This document shows, in pieces, positions 35,758 to 43,340 of a stretch of 46,712 bases of DNA (position 1 is the stretch's first letter; each line of letters begins with the position of its first letter). The stretch spans positions 1 to 46,712 of the forward strand of contig CAIQEU010000061.1 of the NCBI GenBank assembly GCA_903870905.1. The letters are read 5' to 3'. Both the position numbers and the translations under genes were made by a program. The notes beneath the pieces are model-generated. The model was given only the letters and a program-made list of their open reading frames with translations. It was not told the DNA's origin and did not search any database. The stretch comes from an uncultured Actinomycetes bacterium. GTDB taxonomy: Bacteria > Actinomycetota > Acidimicrobiia > Acidimicrobiales > RAAP-2.

Positions 35758-36208
35758 ATGTGAACAATTTATGTACTGAAGGGTTCAATTGGAGTCTGCG
35801 GGCCGCAGATTCGAATTAACTCAGGGATTATCGATCCTCTTTCGAAACAGACGCCAGAAACTCGTCTCGAATATCCATTAGGCGTCGACCGCCCCGCTCA
35901 GGTGCTAACCACACCTCCCAGCCGGGCAAAGCCCCTACGCCCGCCAATGTTGCAGCCGCACCTCGGCAGCATCAGCGGTCGTTCTCAGCCTTGCCGGTCG
36001 TGAGATCGGCGAACCCCAGCCCGGATTGCCGCTGGTCGATGAACGTCATTTGGACTGGCACCGTGAGCAAGTGTTCAGAGGACCTGGAAGGTCTGTGGCG
36101 TAAGCCGTCAGTGCCTCTGCCTGTCGCCGAACTGATCACACTCGGCCCCAAAGGGTCGAATCGTCCCGAAATTGTGAGAGGCAGACGATGCAATCCAGGC
36201 GGCTCTCG
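35758..36208. other. Gene-poor stretch with possible decayed sequence
   Basis: These 451 bases are locally more AT-rich and hold no convincing gene. Two adjacent minus-strand pieces in one frame are separated only by a TGA (35972-35974). The distal one runs from TTG 35947 to TAA 35828 and reads WEVWLAPERGGRR then DIRDEFLAS, a plausible protein-like tail. They may be remnants of one gene. No transposase motif or RNA gene was recognised. Confidence 0.35.
35795..35809. repeat. 15-bp palindrome downstream of the CoA-transferase gene
   Basis: TCTGCGG, a central G, then CCGCAGA: a perfect 7-bp inverted repeat 37 bases after the stop codon. It may serve as a terminator stem or protein site; there is no U-tract. 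Confidence 0.45.
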
Positions 36209-36394
36209 CTACGGAGTGAATTCGTGCTGACCTTCGTTCGTACACATATGGGTTGGACTGAAATCCCCAATCACACAGCCGCCCAAAACGACCTCCCCAC
36301 GGTCTGCCGCATCAAAGAGCTCCAAACTCGGATATCCGTAAGCGATCTCCACGGCTGGCGCCCCGCAAATGGGGCAAGTCACTGAATCACTCAT
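36209..36394 (-). CDS. Small Cys-rich (zinc-finger-like) protein
   Basis: A 61-residue protein of a recurrent small bacterial family with CPICGAPAVEIAYGYPS and a GEVVLGGC motif. Cys 7, 10, 40 and 51 could bind one zinc. Start ATG 36394 has a strong GAGGAGG site 8 bases upstream, which together with the family-like motif marks it as a true gene inside an otherwise gene-poor region. Function unknown. Confidence 0.75.
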   Translation of the reverse strand: MSDSVTCPICGAPAVEIAYGYPSLELFDAADRGEVVLGGCVIGDFSPTHMCTNEGQHEFTP

Positions 36395-36789
36395 CGAAGT
36401 CCTCCTCGTCGCCTCCTCATTACGCCACGTGGCTGTGACGCAATGATGCCGGGGCCCGAAGAGTCCAACATTGATGAGCCACGCAACAAACGTAGGCTTC
36501 GGCGTTGACGGAGTCTGGAACCCAGAGAGCTCGTGCGGCGTGTCGAGCTCAGCCGGGATGCTTCAGCCGACATCGCCGTTGCAGGTGCTCGTTCCGCAAT
36601 GGTCGTTGTTGCCTGCAGCCATATCGCTGAGCGCAGGGTGTGGTCATGCCAATACGACTCGCGGGGTGATCTTGGCCCTGCTAACCGGGTCGCAGCCTCC
36701 AACTCGCAGGGCAACTCAGACTTCCGTTGAGTGGTCGCCCGAGGGGTTGGTGCGCGAGACTGACGACACCTGAGGATTGCGAGGCAACC
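36395..36789. other. Intergenic region, no supported gene
   Basis: This 395-base stretch between the divergent small Cys-rich gene and the oxygenase-like gene has no ORF with a ribosome site or family motif. A plus-strand frame (about 36533-36730) has an even, protein-like composition with IAVAGARSAMVVVACSH, but a stop interrupts its upstream continuation; it could be a gene relic. GAGG before ATG 36790 belongs to the next gene. Confidence 0.4.
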
Positions 36790-37746
36790 ATGGCAGCAAC
36801 GGCAGTCAGAATCAGCCCAGCGTGGGAGAACCCCGAAGCGATCATCGATCTGATTCGAAGTGCCGGTCCCTTCTGGCCCCTCGCCAACTACGCCGCCAGT
36901 GACGCCGAGATGGCAGCCCTCGGCAAAGAACGCGTCACCTTCACCCCACCGTGGTTCCGTCAGGACTTCGCCCGAGAGGCAGAGATCCTCGTCCCCGCTG
37001 CTGAACAGATCCTCACCAATGCGACCTTCGCTGCAGCGGCCAAGGAGCTCGGTGGTGGGGCAGATGCCGTCGTCCGCCCCCAAGCGGTCTACGTCAACAT
37101 CATGGGGCCGACGCCCTTCTCCTTCCCACCCCACCTCGACATCCCGGCGTTCCGGGGATTCACCCGAGCAACTCAGCCGGTGTGGCTGCTCAAGACCATG
37201 AAGACCTCAGGACTCTTTGAAGAGTGGCGTACCACGATCGCCACTGCCGTCTCCTGGTTCTACGAAGGTGAAGGTGGCTCCTTCCACTACTGGCCTGAAG
37301 GCCCCGAGGGTCCAATGCAGGTCGAATCCTCCCCCTACGCCAATGTGAGCGTGCTGGCCGATAACGAGGCCACCTTCCACGCGGTCTCCCCGCTCGGTCC
37401 GAAGGGCTCCACCATGCCCGAGGGACTGACTCGTGAGTCCCGCCTCGTTCGCGGTGAGGGTGGCTGGGACGTCCATGACGAGCACGCAGCCACCCAGGCC
37501 CACTTCACCGACGATGAGGTGCGCTTCACGGTGTCGTGGAAGGCAGACGTCTTCGCCAACGCCGATGCTGCAGCGATCCATGACCGGGGTGAGAACCCTC
37601 TGACTTTCGACACGGTCGTCGCCCTCTTCCACGAGGACCTCACCCGGCGAGGTATCGCCACTGAGCTGCCCACCGACCCTCTGTCGGATCAGGCCTGGAT
37701 CTCAACCCTCGCCCAGACCTATCAGGACCCTGCCCCTCGAATGTGA
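36790..37746 (+). CDS. Unknown protein, possible 2-oxoglutarate/Fe(II) oxygenase-like fold
   Basis: A 318-residue soluble protein. FPPHLDIPAF gives an HxD pair (His115, Asp117), FHAVSPLG offers a distal His (197) and RFTVSW an Arg (245) on a following strand. Predicted strands between them fit a double-stranded beta-helix. This is the residue pattern of 2OG oxygenases, though the His-Arg spacing is long, so the assignment is inference. ATG 36790 was chosen over a start 21 codons upstream that lacks a ribosome site. The enoyl-CoA hydratase gene converges with 4 bases between. Confidence 0.7.
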   Translation: MAATAVRISPAWENPEAIIDLIRSAGPFWPLANYAASDAEMAALGKERVTFTPPWFRQDFAREAEILVPAAEQILTNATFAAAAKELGGGADAVVRPQAVYVNIMGPTPFSFPPHLDIPAFRGFTRATQPVWLLKTMKTSGLFEEWRTTIATAVSWFYEGEGGSFHYWPEGPEGPMQVESSPYANVSVLADNEATFHAVSPLGPKGSTMPEGLTRESRLVRGEGGWDVHDEHAATQAHFTDDEVRFTVSWKADVFANADAAAIHDRGENPLTFDTVVALFHEDLTRRGIATELPTDPLSDQAWISTLAQTYQDPAPRM

Positions 37747-37750
37747 GGGC

Positions 37751-38524
37751 TCAGCGCTGAGCCTTGCTCCCGCGCTCGATGATGCCGTCTCGCCGACTGG
37801 CGAAGGCCGCGTCATCGAAGTGCTCAGCCATGAACTTTCGACTCCAGCGGAGTTCGTCGCGGTAGGTATCGACTGGTGCGTCGGCGTTCGCTGCGTACAT
37901 CTCGAGCAACTGGGCCAAGGTGGCCGAATCGGCTTCGGCGATCTGGCGGGCGATCTCCATGGTCCGGTCCATGAGGAGGCCGTGAGGGACTACTTCGTTG
38001 AGGAGTCCCCACTCGGCTGCGGTTCCGGCGTCGATGAAGGCGCCGGTCAGTGACATCTGGCGGGCCCGATTGATGCCGATCAACTGGGGCAGGCGAATCG
38101 TCATGCCACCCCCAGGCAAGATGCCGACTCGGCCGTGGGTGTCGGCGAAGGTGGCCCGGTGGCTGCCGATGAGGAAGTCGCACCCGAGCGCCAACTCCAA
38201 CCCACCGGTGACCGCTGGCCCGTTGATGGCCCCGATCATCGGTGTGCGGTGCACGATGCCGAGACCTCGACGGACGACTGCCACCCGTTCCTGATCGGCG
38301 CCAACGCCGTTGTAGGTGTTGGCGAGGTCCTTCAAGTCGAGACCCGAGCAGAAGGCGGGGTCAGCGCCAGTCAGCACGATGGCCGACACCGCGTCATCGG
38401 CATCGAGGGAAGCCACGGCAGCTTCGAAGTCGACGAGCATCTTGGCGGTCAGGGCGTTGCGAGCCTCTGGGCGGTTGAGGGTGATGGTGGCGATGGGTCC
38501 ATCGTGGGTGACGACGATGCTCAT
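37751..38524 (-). CDS. Enoyl-CoA hydratase/isomerase family protein
   Basis: A 257-residue crotonase-fold enzyme. It has LNRPEARNALT, the oxyanion-hole segment AFCSGLDLKDL, INGPAVTGGLELALGCDF and HGRVGILPGGGMTIRLPQLIG. The two usual catalytic Glu positions read as Thr/Gly-type residues (AVTGG, GILPGGG), so the reaction may not be simple hydration. The ATG overlaps the methyltransferase stop (ATGA) and has AAGGAGC upstream. It is the last gene of the P450-TetR-methyltransferase run. Confidence 0.88.
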   Translation of the reverse strand: MSIVVTHDGPIATITLNRPEARNALTAKMLVDFEAAVASLDADDAVSAIVLTGADPAFCSGLDLKDLANTYNGVGADQERVAVVRRGLGIVHRTPMIGAINGPAVTGGLELALGCDFLIGSHRATFADTHGRVGILPGGGMTIRLPQLIGINRARQMSLTGAFIDAGTAAEWGLLNEVVPHGLLMDRTMEIARQIAEADSATLAQLLEMYAANADAPVDTYRDELRWSRKFMAEHFDDAAFASRRDGIIERGSKAQR

Positions 38525-39855
38525 GGGGTGCTCCTTCGAGAGAGGTAGTGCTGGATGGACGCCACACTGGCAGCGATGACGTCGATGCTGGCCGCGTCCA
38601 AGATTTTGGCTTGTTCGCTCTGCGGTCGTGGCGCCTGGGGCACCACGATGCAGATCGATTCGGCTCCCGCACCTTGGAGGAGCGAGGCCTTGCCGAGGAC
38701 TTCGAGGCACCCGGCAGTCGTCATCGCTCCAGTGCGGCCCATGCTGAAGTCTCCAGCGATCAGGACTTGGATGGTGGTGTCGTCGCTGAGTACCACGGAG
38801 AGATCGGCGGTCAGGGGGCAACCGGGGAAGCGGTCTGGCCGGGGAGCGACGGTTGCCCCAGCGTTCGTGAAGCGTTCCGTGACCTCAGCCTTGGTCGTCC
38901 GCTCCGGCATCTCTCGGTGGCCAGCCTCGGTGGCAGCGACTCGCTCAGCGGAGAGGGCGACGTAGGCCGGGTCGAGGTCGTAGCCAACGCCTCGCCGACC
39001 GGTCTTCTTGGCCGCGACCAAGGTTGACCCCGAGCCGCAGAAGGGATCGCAGATGAGGTCGCCCTCAAAGGTGTAGAGCTCGATGAGCCGTTCGGGGAGC
39101 TCCACGGGGAAGGGAGCTGGGTGGCCGATCTTGGTGGCGCTCTCAGCGTCGATGCTCCACAGATCCAAGGTGGCAGCCAGGAACTCATCGCCACCGATCG
39201 TGGCCCGGTGGGGGAGTCCACGGGATGCTCGCTCTGTGGCGTTGAGCGCTCGGTCGAAGCGGCCTTTGCTCGCGATGATGACCCGTTCAGTCACGTCTCG
39301 AAGGGCGGGGTTAGCGGGGGAGCGATAGGACCCCCAGGCACAGTTGCCGCCAGCCCCCTTGGCCTTCTGCCAGATCACCTCTCCTCGGAGCAGCATCCCG
39401 AGGTCGTCTTGGAGGATGGTGGTGACGTCTGCGGCCAGGTTCCGGAAGGGTTTGCGACCGAGATTGGCCACGTTGACGGCGATGCGCCCTCCGGGCTCCA
39501 ACACCCGGACGCACTCGGCGAAGACGTCACGGAGCATGGCGAGGTAGTCGACGTAGGAAGCGGGGACCCCGTCGACGCCGAGCTCGGCTTCGTAGGTCTT
39601 GCCAGCGAAGTAGGGAGGTGAGGTGACGACGAGGGCCACTGAGGCATCGGGCAGGCCGTCCATGTGTCGGGCGTCACCGAGGCGGCAGCCTTCGGTGATG
39701 CCGTCGCTTCCTGCAACGGTCGCATCATCGGACAGCACCGGGGCCGGGAAGCGGTCGTAGAAGGCCGTGGCGTCGTGGCTCTCACGCTTCGACACCCCGA
39801 ACGCCGAGGTGGCCGTGCCACGACCAGTGCTCCCTCGTTGGTTGGTGGTGGCCAC
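38521..39855 (-). CDS. Beta-class DNA methyltransferase with extra C-terminal domain
   Basis: A 444-residue site-specific DNA methyltransferase. Catalytic motif IV TSPPYF (78-83) precedes the SAM-binding motif I DPFCGSGST (270-278), the beta-class order; SPPY is typical of N4-cytosine or N6-adenine enzymes. The target-recognition region lies between about 150 and 250. Residues ~335-444 form an added alpha/beta domain (VLIAGDFSMGRTGAM, ICIVVPQAP) that I do not recognise. No restriction endonuclease is next to it. GTG start 11 bases after the TetR stop; a TAGCCT box 7 bases upstream may give it its own promoter. Confidence 0.88.
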   Translation of the reverse strand: MATTNQRGSTGRGTATSAFGVSKRESHDATAFYDRFPAPVLSDDATVAGSDGITEGCRLGDARHMDGLPDASVALVVTSPPYFAGKTYEAELGVDGVPASYVDYLAMLRDVFAECVRVLEPGGRIAVNVANLGRKPFRNLAADVTTILQDDLGMLLRGEVIWQKAKGAGGNCAWGSYRSPANPALRDVTERVIIASKGRFDRALNATERASRGLPHRATIGGDEFLAATLDLWSIDAESATKIGHPAPFPVELPERLIELYTFEGDLICDPFCGSGSTLVAAKKTGRRGVGYDLDPAYVALSAERVAATEAGHREMPERTTKAEVTERFTNAGATVAPRPDRFPGCPLTADLSVVLSDDTTIQVLIAGDFSMGRTGAMTTAGCLEVLGKASLLQGAGAESICIVVPQAPRPQSEQAKILDAASIDVIAASVASIQHYLSRRSTP

Positions 39856-39862
39856 GAGGGAG

Positions 39863-39868
39863 AGGCTA
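39863..39868 (-). promoter_or_regulatory. Candidate internal -10 box (TAGCCT) for the DNA methyltransferase
   Basis: TAGCCT on the minus strand ends 7 bases before GTG 39855 and overlaps the TetR stop codon. The spacing equals that of other leaderless-type starts in the window. Confidence 0.35.
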
Positions 39869-40393
39869 GGCGAGGCCGCGCGCGCAGAAGGTGACGATCC
39901 GCTTGGCCATCTCCGACGCGCTCGGGACGGCGGTCACCGCGTTGCGGGTGGCGAGGGCACCGTAGAGCTGTTGGCCGACGAGGAGCGAGGCGTCCGACAC
40001 CGGGTGCTGGCCGATGACCCGAGAAGCACTGGCGGCTTCCAAGAGGCCTTCGATGACCGTGCTGATGCTGACGGCAATGGTCGCGAGTTCTGCACCGACC
40101 GCTGCACCCGCAGCGGTCAGGTGCGATTCCAAGCCCAGCATGAGCCGGAAGAACACCGGGTCGCGGTCGACCACGGTGATGAGGGCTGCGATCACCCGCT
40201 CGAGTTCACCCAAGGGATCCTCAGCAATGGCGCTCGTGGCCCCGAGCTCTCTTTCGAACTCCGCGTACATCGACTGGATGGAGGCGCTGAGCAGGGCTTC
40301 TCTGGAGGGGAAGTAGACGTAGAGGGTGGAGCGCACCACGCCTGCTGAGAGGGCGATCTCCTCCATGGAGACCTCCGTTGTTCCCGCTGCCAC
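39866..40393 (-). CDS. TetR-family transcriptional regulator (start unclear)
   Basis: At least 175 residues with the TetR helix-turn-helix: SMEEIALSAGVVRSTLYVYFPSREALL, followed by a helical ligand domain. The frame continues upstream of GTG 40393 with REATLIAAARAAF, clearly the first DNA-binding helix, until an in-frame TAA at 40463-40465. No ATG, GTG or TTG lies in that stretch. Translation from GTG would remove helix 1, so a rare start codon after GGGGGGAAGG, or a frameshift in the six-G run, is likely. It lies directly behind the P450 gene and is the best candidate for binding the inverted repeat upstream of that gene. Confidence 0.85.
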   Translation of the reverse strand: MAAGTTEVSMEEIALSAGVVRSTLYVYFPSREALLSASIQSMYAEFERELGATSAIAEDPLGELERVIAALITVVDRDPVFFRLMLGLESHLTAAGAAVGAELATIAVSISTVIEGLLEAASASRVIGQHPVSDASLLVGQQLYGALATRNAVTAVPSASEMAKRIVTFCARGLA

Positions 40394-40446
40394 GAAGGCA
40401 GCACGAGCGGCAGCGATGAGGGTCGCTTCGCGCTCGACCTTCCCCC

Positions 40447-41670
40447 CTACGACAGCACCTTCTTACCCGGGGTGAAGGTGATGGGGAGGTGCTTGACCCC
40501 AGAAATGAACGGCGAGCGCAGGCGCTCAACCGGACCAGCCTGGGCGAGGTCGGGGATGCGGTCCAAGAGGTGCTCGAACATCACCTTGATCTCCAGACGT
40601 GCCAGGTTGGCCCCCAGGCAGAAGTGCGGGCCGCCACCGCCGAAGGCGATGTGGGGGTTGGGGTTGCGGGTGATGTCGAAGGTGTTGGGGTTCGTAAAGA
40701 TCGCTTCATCCCGGTTGGCCGAGGCGTGGAAGAACAGCACCTTGTCGCCCTCGTTGATGGTGGTGTCGCCGAGGGTGACGGTCGACAGCGCGGTGCGACG
40801 GAAGTTCATGACCGGGGTCACGAAGCGGAGCATCTCCTCCACGGCGCTGTTGAGGAGCGAGCGGTCGTCACGGAGCATCTGCCACTGCTCAGGGTTCTCG
40901 AAGAACGCGGCCATCGCTCCCGAGATCAGGTTGCGGGTGGTCTCGTTCCCGGCCACGGTCAGGAGGAGGAAGAAGAGCTCGAGCTCGATCTGGTTGAGGG
41001 ACTCACCCTCGACCTCCACCTGGGTGAGGACCGACATCAAGTCCTCGTGGGGGTTGATCTTCTTCTCGGCGAAGAGGGCAGACGCGTAGAGGTAGAGCTC
41101 CATGGCTGCTTGGGCAGCCACCTCAGGGGTGATGCCGAACTCTGGGTCTTGGGACCCAATCATCTGGTTCGACCAGTCGAACATCTTGTGGCGGTCTTCT
41201 CGGGGAACACCGAGGAGTTCGGCGATGACGACGAGCGGGAGCTCGGCGGCGATGTCGACCACGAAGTCGGCGTGGCCTTGCTCGATGACCGAGTCGAGGA
41301 GCTCATCGGTGGCCTGGTGGATGGAGGCCTCGAGGTCACGCACCATGCGGGGCGTGAAGCCCTTGTTCACGAGCCGGCGGTAGCGGGTGTGCAGCGGCGG
41401 GTCCATGTTGAGCATCATGAGCTGCTGCTGGGCCAGCTCCTCGTCGGGGATGTCGAAGGGGAGGGCGCTCTTGCGGGCGCTGCCGAACTGCTCCCACTCA
41501 CGGTTGACGGTGACGCAGTCGTTGTAGCCGGTGACCGCCCAGAAGGGCTCTTGGCCTGGCTCTTCACGCCACTGGACCGGGGCGGTCGCTCGGAGCGTTG
41601 CGAAGTACTCGTGGGGAACGCCGGAGACGTAGGTCTCGGGATCGGTCAACAACAGGTCGTAGTCAGGCAT
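40447..41670 (-). CDS. Cytochrome P450
   Basis: A 407-residue soluble bacterial P450. The I-helix oxygen motif is AGNETTR (240-246), ExxR is at 279-282, and the haem loop FGGGGPHFCLG (343-353) has Cys351 as iron ligand. AGNETTR plus FGGGGPHFCLGANLARLE resembles actinobacterial P450s acting on sterols, terpenes or fatty acids (CYP124/125/142-like), an inference only. Start ATG 41670 follows AGGGGGACC; a start 16 codons upstream would lie inside the operator. A ferredoxin reductase-type gene occurs at 20826-22064. It heads a run with TetR, DNA methyltransferase and enoyl-CoA hydratase. Confidence 0.95.
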   Translation of the reverse strand: MPDYDLLLTDPETYVSGVPHEYFATLRATAPVQWREEPGQEPFWAVTGYNDCVTVNREWEQFGSARKSALPFDIPDEELAQQQLMMLNMDPPLHTRYRRLVNKGFTPRMVRDLEASIHQATDELLDSVIEQGHADFVVDIAAELPLVVIAELLGVPREDRHKMFDWSNQMIGSQDPEFGITPEVAAQAAMELYLYASALFAEKKINPHEDLMSVLTQVEVEGESLNQIELELFFLLLTVAGNETTRNLISGAMAAFFENPEQWQMLRDDRSLLNSAVEEMLRFVTPVMNFRRTALSTVTLGDTTINEGDKVLFFHASANRDEAIFTNPNTFDITRNPNPHIAFGGGGPHFCLGANLARLEIKVMFEHLLDRIPDLAQAGPVERLRSPFISGVKHLPITFTPGKKVLS

Positions 41671-41682
41671 GAGGTCCCCCTT

Positions 41683-41703
41683 GATCGGACACCGTGTCCG
41701 ATC
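41683..41703. promoter_or_regulatory. Perfect inverted-repeat operator of the P450 promoter
   Basis: GATCGGACAC (41683-41692) and GTGTCCGATC (41694-41703) are perfect inverse complements around one central base. The repeat covers the predicted transcription start and ends 12 bases before the ATG. Its size and symmetry are typical of TetR-dimer operators. Confidence 0.85.
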
Positions 41704-41705
41704 TG

Positions 41706-41734
41706 ACCCTAGGCCCACCGGGCCACAGGGTCAA
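41706..41734 (-). promoter_or_regulatory. Promoter of the P450 operon
   Basis: On the minus strand TTGACC (41729-41734) is followed after 17 bases by TAGGGT (41706-41711), the best -35/-10 pair in the window. Transcription would start near 41699, inside the inverted repeat. Confidence 0.75.
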
Positions 41735-41740
41735 GGCACC

Positions 41741-41962
41741 TCAGTCGTCGCCGGAGCGAGCCATGTGCCAGCCGTTGCAGAAGTCGCACTGGTAGACGTG
41801 GAGGAGATAGCCCGCCTCGACGCTGCGGTCATTCGCTGCCAGCTGGGCTTCACGGCTCGAGTGGTAGCGCTGCTTAGCCCGACCGTCAGCTCTCCAGTGC
41901 GTGGAGCGGATCGTGAGGGGCCGGTGGTGGTCGGTGCCGCGGCGCTTGTTGCGTCGTCCCAT
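41741..41962 (-). CDS. Small unknown protein with CxxC...H zinc-knuckle-like end
   Basis: A 73-residue basic protein. The N-terminus is rich in Arg and Lys; the C-terminus reads YQCDFCNGWHMAR with Cys59, Cys62 and His66, a short putative metal site also seen in other small actinobacterial proteins. ATG 41962 is 4 bases after the stop of the MFS gene, in the same direction, so it is co-transcribed. A longer in-frame reading starts inside the MFS gene and is discarded. Function unknown; nucleic-acid binding is a guess from charge. Confidence 0.72.
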   Translation of the reverse strand: MGRRNKRRGTDHHRPLTIRSTHWRADGRAKQRYHSSREAQLAANDRSVEAGYLLHVYQCDFCNGWHMARSGDD

Positions 41963-41966
41963 GGTC

Positions 41967-43253
41967 TCAGTCTGCCTCGCCGCCGTGGGCCACCTCGTCA
42001 GCCCGGATGCGCTCGACCTCGTGGACGTTGGCGTCGGTGCGCACGTCGAAGTTCCACATGGCGGGCAGGGCTGCAGCGAGTCCCGCACAGACCCCGGTGC
42101 AGGCCAGGCCACCAATGGCGAGCGACGCCCGAAGCGACAGGGCCGTTGCCATCACCCCGGATCGGAGCTGGCCTGCCGAGGGACCAATCGAGTAGCTGAG
42201 CAGCTCGACGCTCGCCATGCGGCCACGAACCGACGGCGGGATGGACTGATTCCACATCGTGCCCCGGAAGAGGGCACTGATGGTGTCGGCCCACCCGGCA
42301 GCGAAGAGGCCGAAGAGGCAGATGGCGAGGTTGGGGCCCCACCCAAAGATCGCAATCCCAACACCCCAACTCGCCGCCGCAATGGTGATGGCTCGTCCGT
42401 AGCGATGGATCTTGCCCGTCCAGGCGTTGGCGGTCACCGATCCCACGAAGGCGCCGAGGGGGAGTGCGGCGTAGAGCATGGCGAGGGCTCCAGGGGTGTG
42501 GAAGGAGCGGGCCACGAAGGGCAACATGACGATTGGGTACGCGAACAACATGGCGGCCAAGTCCATGAGGTAGGTGCCGAGGAGATCCCTACGGGAGATG
42601 GCGTAGGAGAGCCCGGCGGTGAGGGAGGCGAACTCCACCTCCACCTTCTTGCCCACCCGTGAGGGTGGGTGCACCTGGGCGAGGAGGTAGAGCGAGCAGC
42701 AGAACGAGAAGACGTCCAAGGCGTAGACCGAGCCTGAACCCACCGACACCGCCAAGATGCCGCCGAGCGCCGGGCCGACGATGGCGGTGGCGTTGTAGCG
42801 AACGGAGTTGAGGGTGGTTGCTTGGCGCTGCAGTTCGTGGGGGATGACCTGTTGGCGAAGCGAGTCCAAGGAGGGCTGCTGCAGGCTGGCAGCGGTCGTC
42901 TGAATGATGACCACCACGTAGAGCACCCATGCTGCAGGGTGGGTGAGGAGCGCATTACCGAGGAGTGCCACCGAGCCGAGCATGAGCGCAGCTTCCGTGG
43001 CGAGCACGAGGACTCGTCGGTCGAGGGAGTCAGCGAGGACGCCACCGAGGAGACCGAAGACGATGAGGGGAACGAGCTCAACTGCACCGAGGGCACCAAC
43101 GGCCAGCGCGGAGTTGGTGAGGGCGCTCAGTTGGTAGGCCAGAGTGACGAAGGTGGCTTGAGTGCCGAGCGCGGTGATGAGGGTTGCGATCCACAGCCGA
43201 CGGTAGGTGGGGGAGACCCGAAGCGGCGTGAGGTCGACGCTCAACCACCCCAT
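41967..43253 (-). CDS. MFS transporter, EntS/MFS_3-like exporter
   Basis: A 428-residue 12-TM transporter of the enterobactin-exporter-like group. It has LTPLRVSPTYRRLW before helix 1, GGVLADSLDRRVL as loop 2-3 motif, and SLDSLRQQVIP after helix 4, all typical of the group. The last ~25 residues are a charged cytoplasmic tail (VHEVERIRADEVAHG). ATG 43253 has GAGGCG upstream. A TAGAGT box on the minus strand at 43302-43307 is a possible -10. Divergent from the DUF3039 gene. Confidence 0.88.
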   Translation of the reverse strand: MGWLSVDLTPLRVSPTYRRLWIATLITALGTQATFVTLAYQLSALTNSALAVGALGAVELVPLIVFGLLGGVLADSLDRRVLVLATEAALMLGSVALLGNALLTHPAAWVLYVVVIIQTTAASLQQPSLDSLRQQVIPHELQRQATTLNSVRYNATAIVGPALGGILAVSVGSGSVYALDVFSFCCSLYLLAQVHPPSRVGKKVEVEFASLTAGLSYAISRRDLLGTYLMDLAAMLFAYPIVMLPFVARSFHTPGALAMLYAALPLGAFVGSVTANAWTGKIHRYGRAITIAAASWGVGIAIFGWGPNLAICLFGLFAAGWADTISALFRGTMWNQSIPPSVRGRMASVELLSYSIGPSAGQLRSGVMATALSLRASLAIGGLACTGVCAGLAAALPAMWNFDVRTDANVHEVERIRADEVAHGGEAD

Positions 43254-43301
43254 TGCACGCCTCGCTTCGTTGACCGACTCGCACCACACGAGTACCGAAG
43301 C

Positions 43302-43307
43302 ACTCTA
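43302..43307 (-). promoter_or_regulatory. Candidate -10 box (TAGAGT) of the MFS gene
   Basis: TAGAGT on the minus strand predicts a start near 43295 and a ~40-base leader with GAGGCG before ATG 43253. Confidence 0.35.
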
Positions 43308-43328
43308 GGAGCAGCGGTTCGCAGTCGC

Positions 43329-43334
43329 TACCAT
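43329..43334 (+). promoter_or_regulatory. Candidate -10 box (TACCAT) of the DUF3039 gene
   Basis: TACCAT ends 6 bases before ATG 43341; no Shine-Dalgarno site is properly placed. Confidence 0.4.
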
Positions 43335-43340
43335 TGGGCC

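Noticed and set aside
36391-37134. Minus-strand 247-codon frame opposite the oxygenase-like gene
   Set aside because: Low-complexity shadow without ribosome site; the plus-strand protein has even composition and a good start.
40489-41706. 405-codon plus-strand frame opposite the P450 gene
   Set aside because: Antisense shadow rich in Gly, Val, Glu and Arg; P450 haem, I-helix and ExxR motifs are on the other strand.
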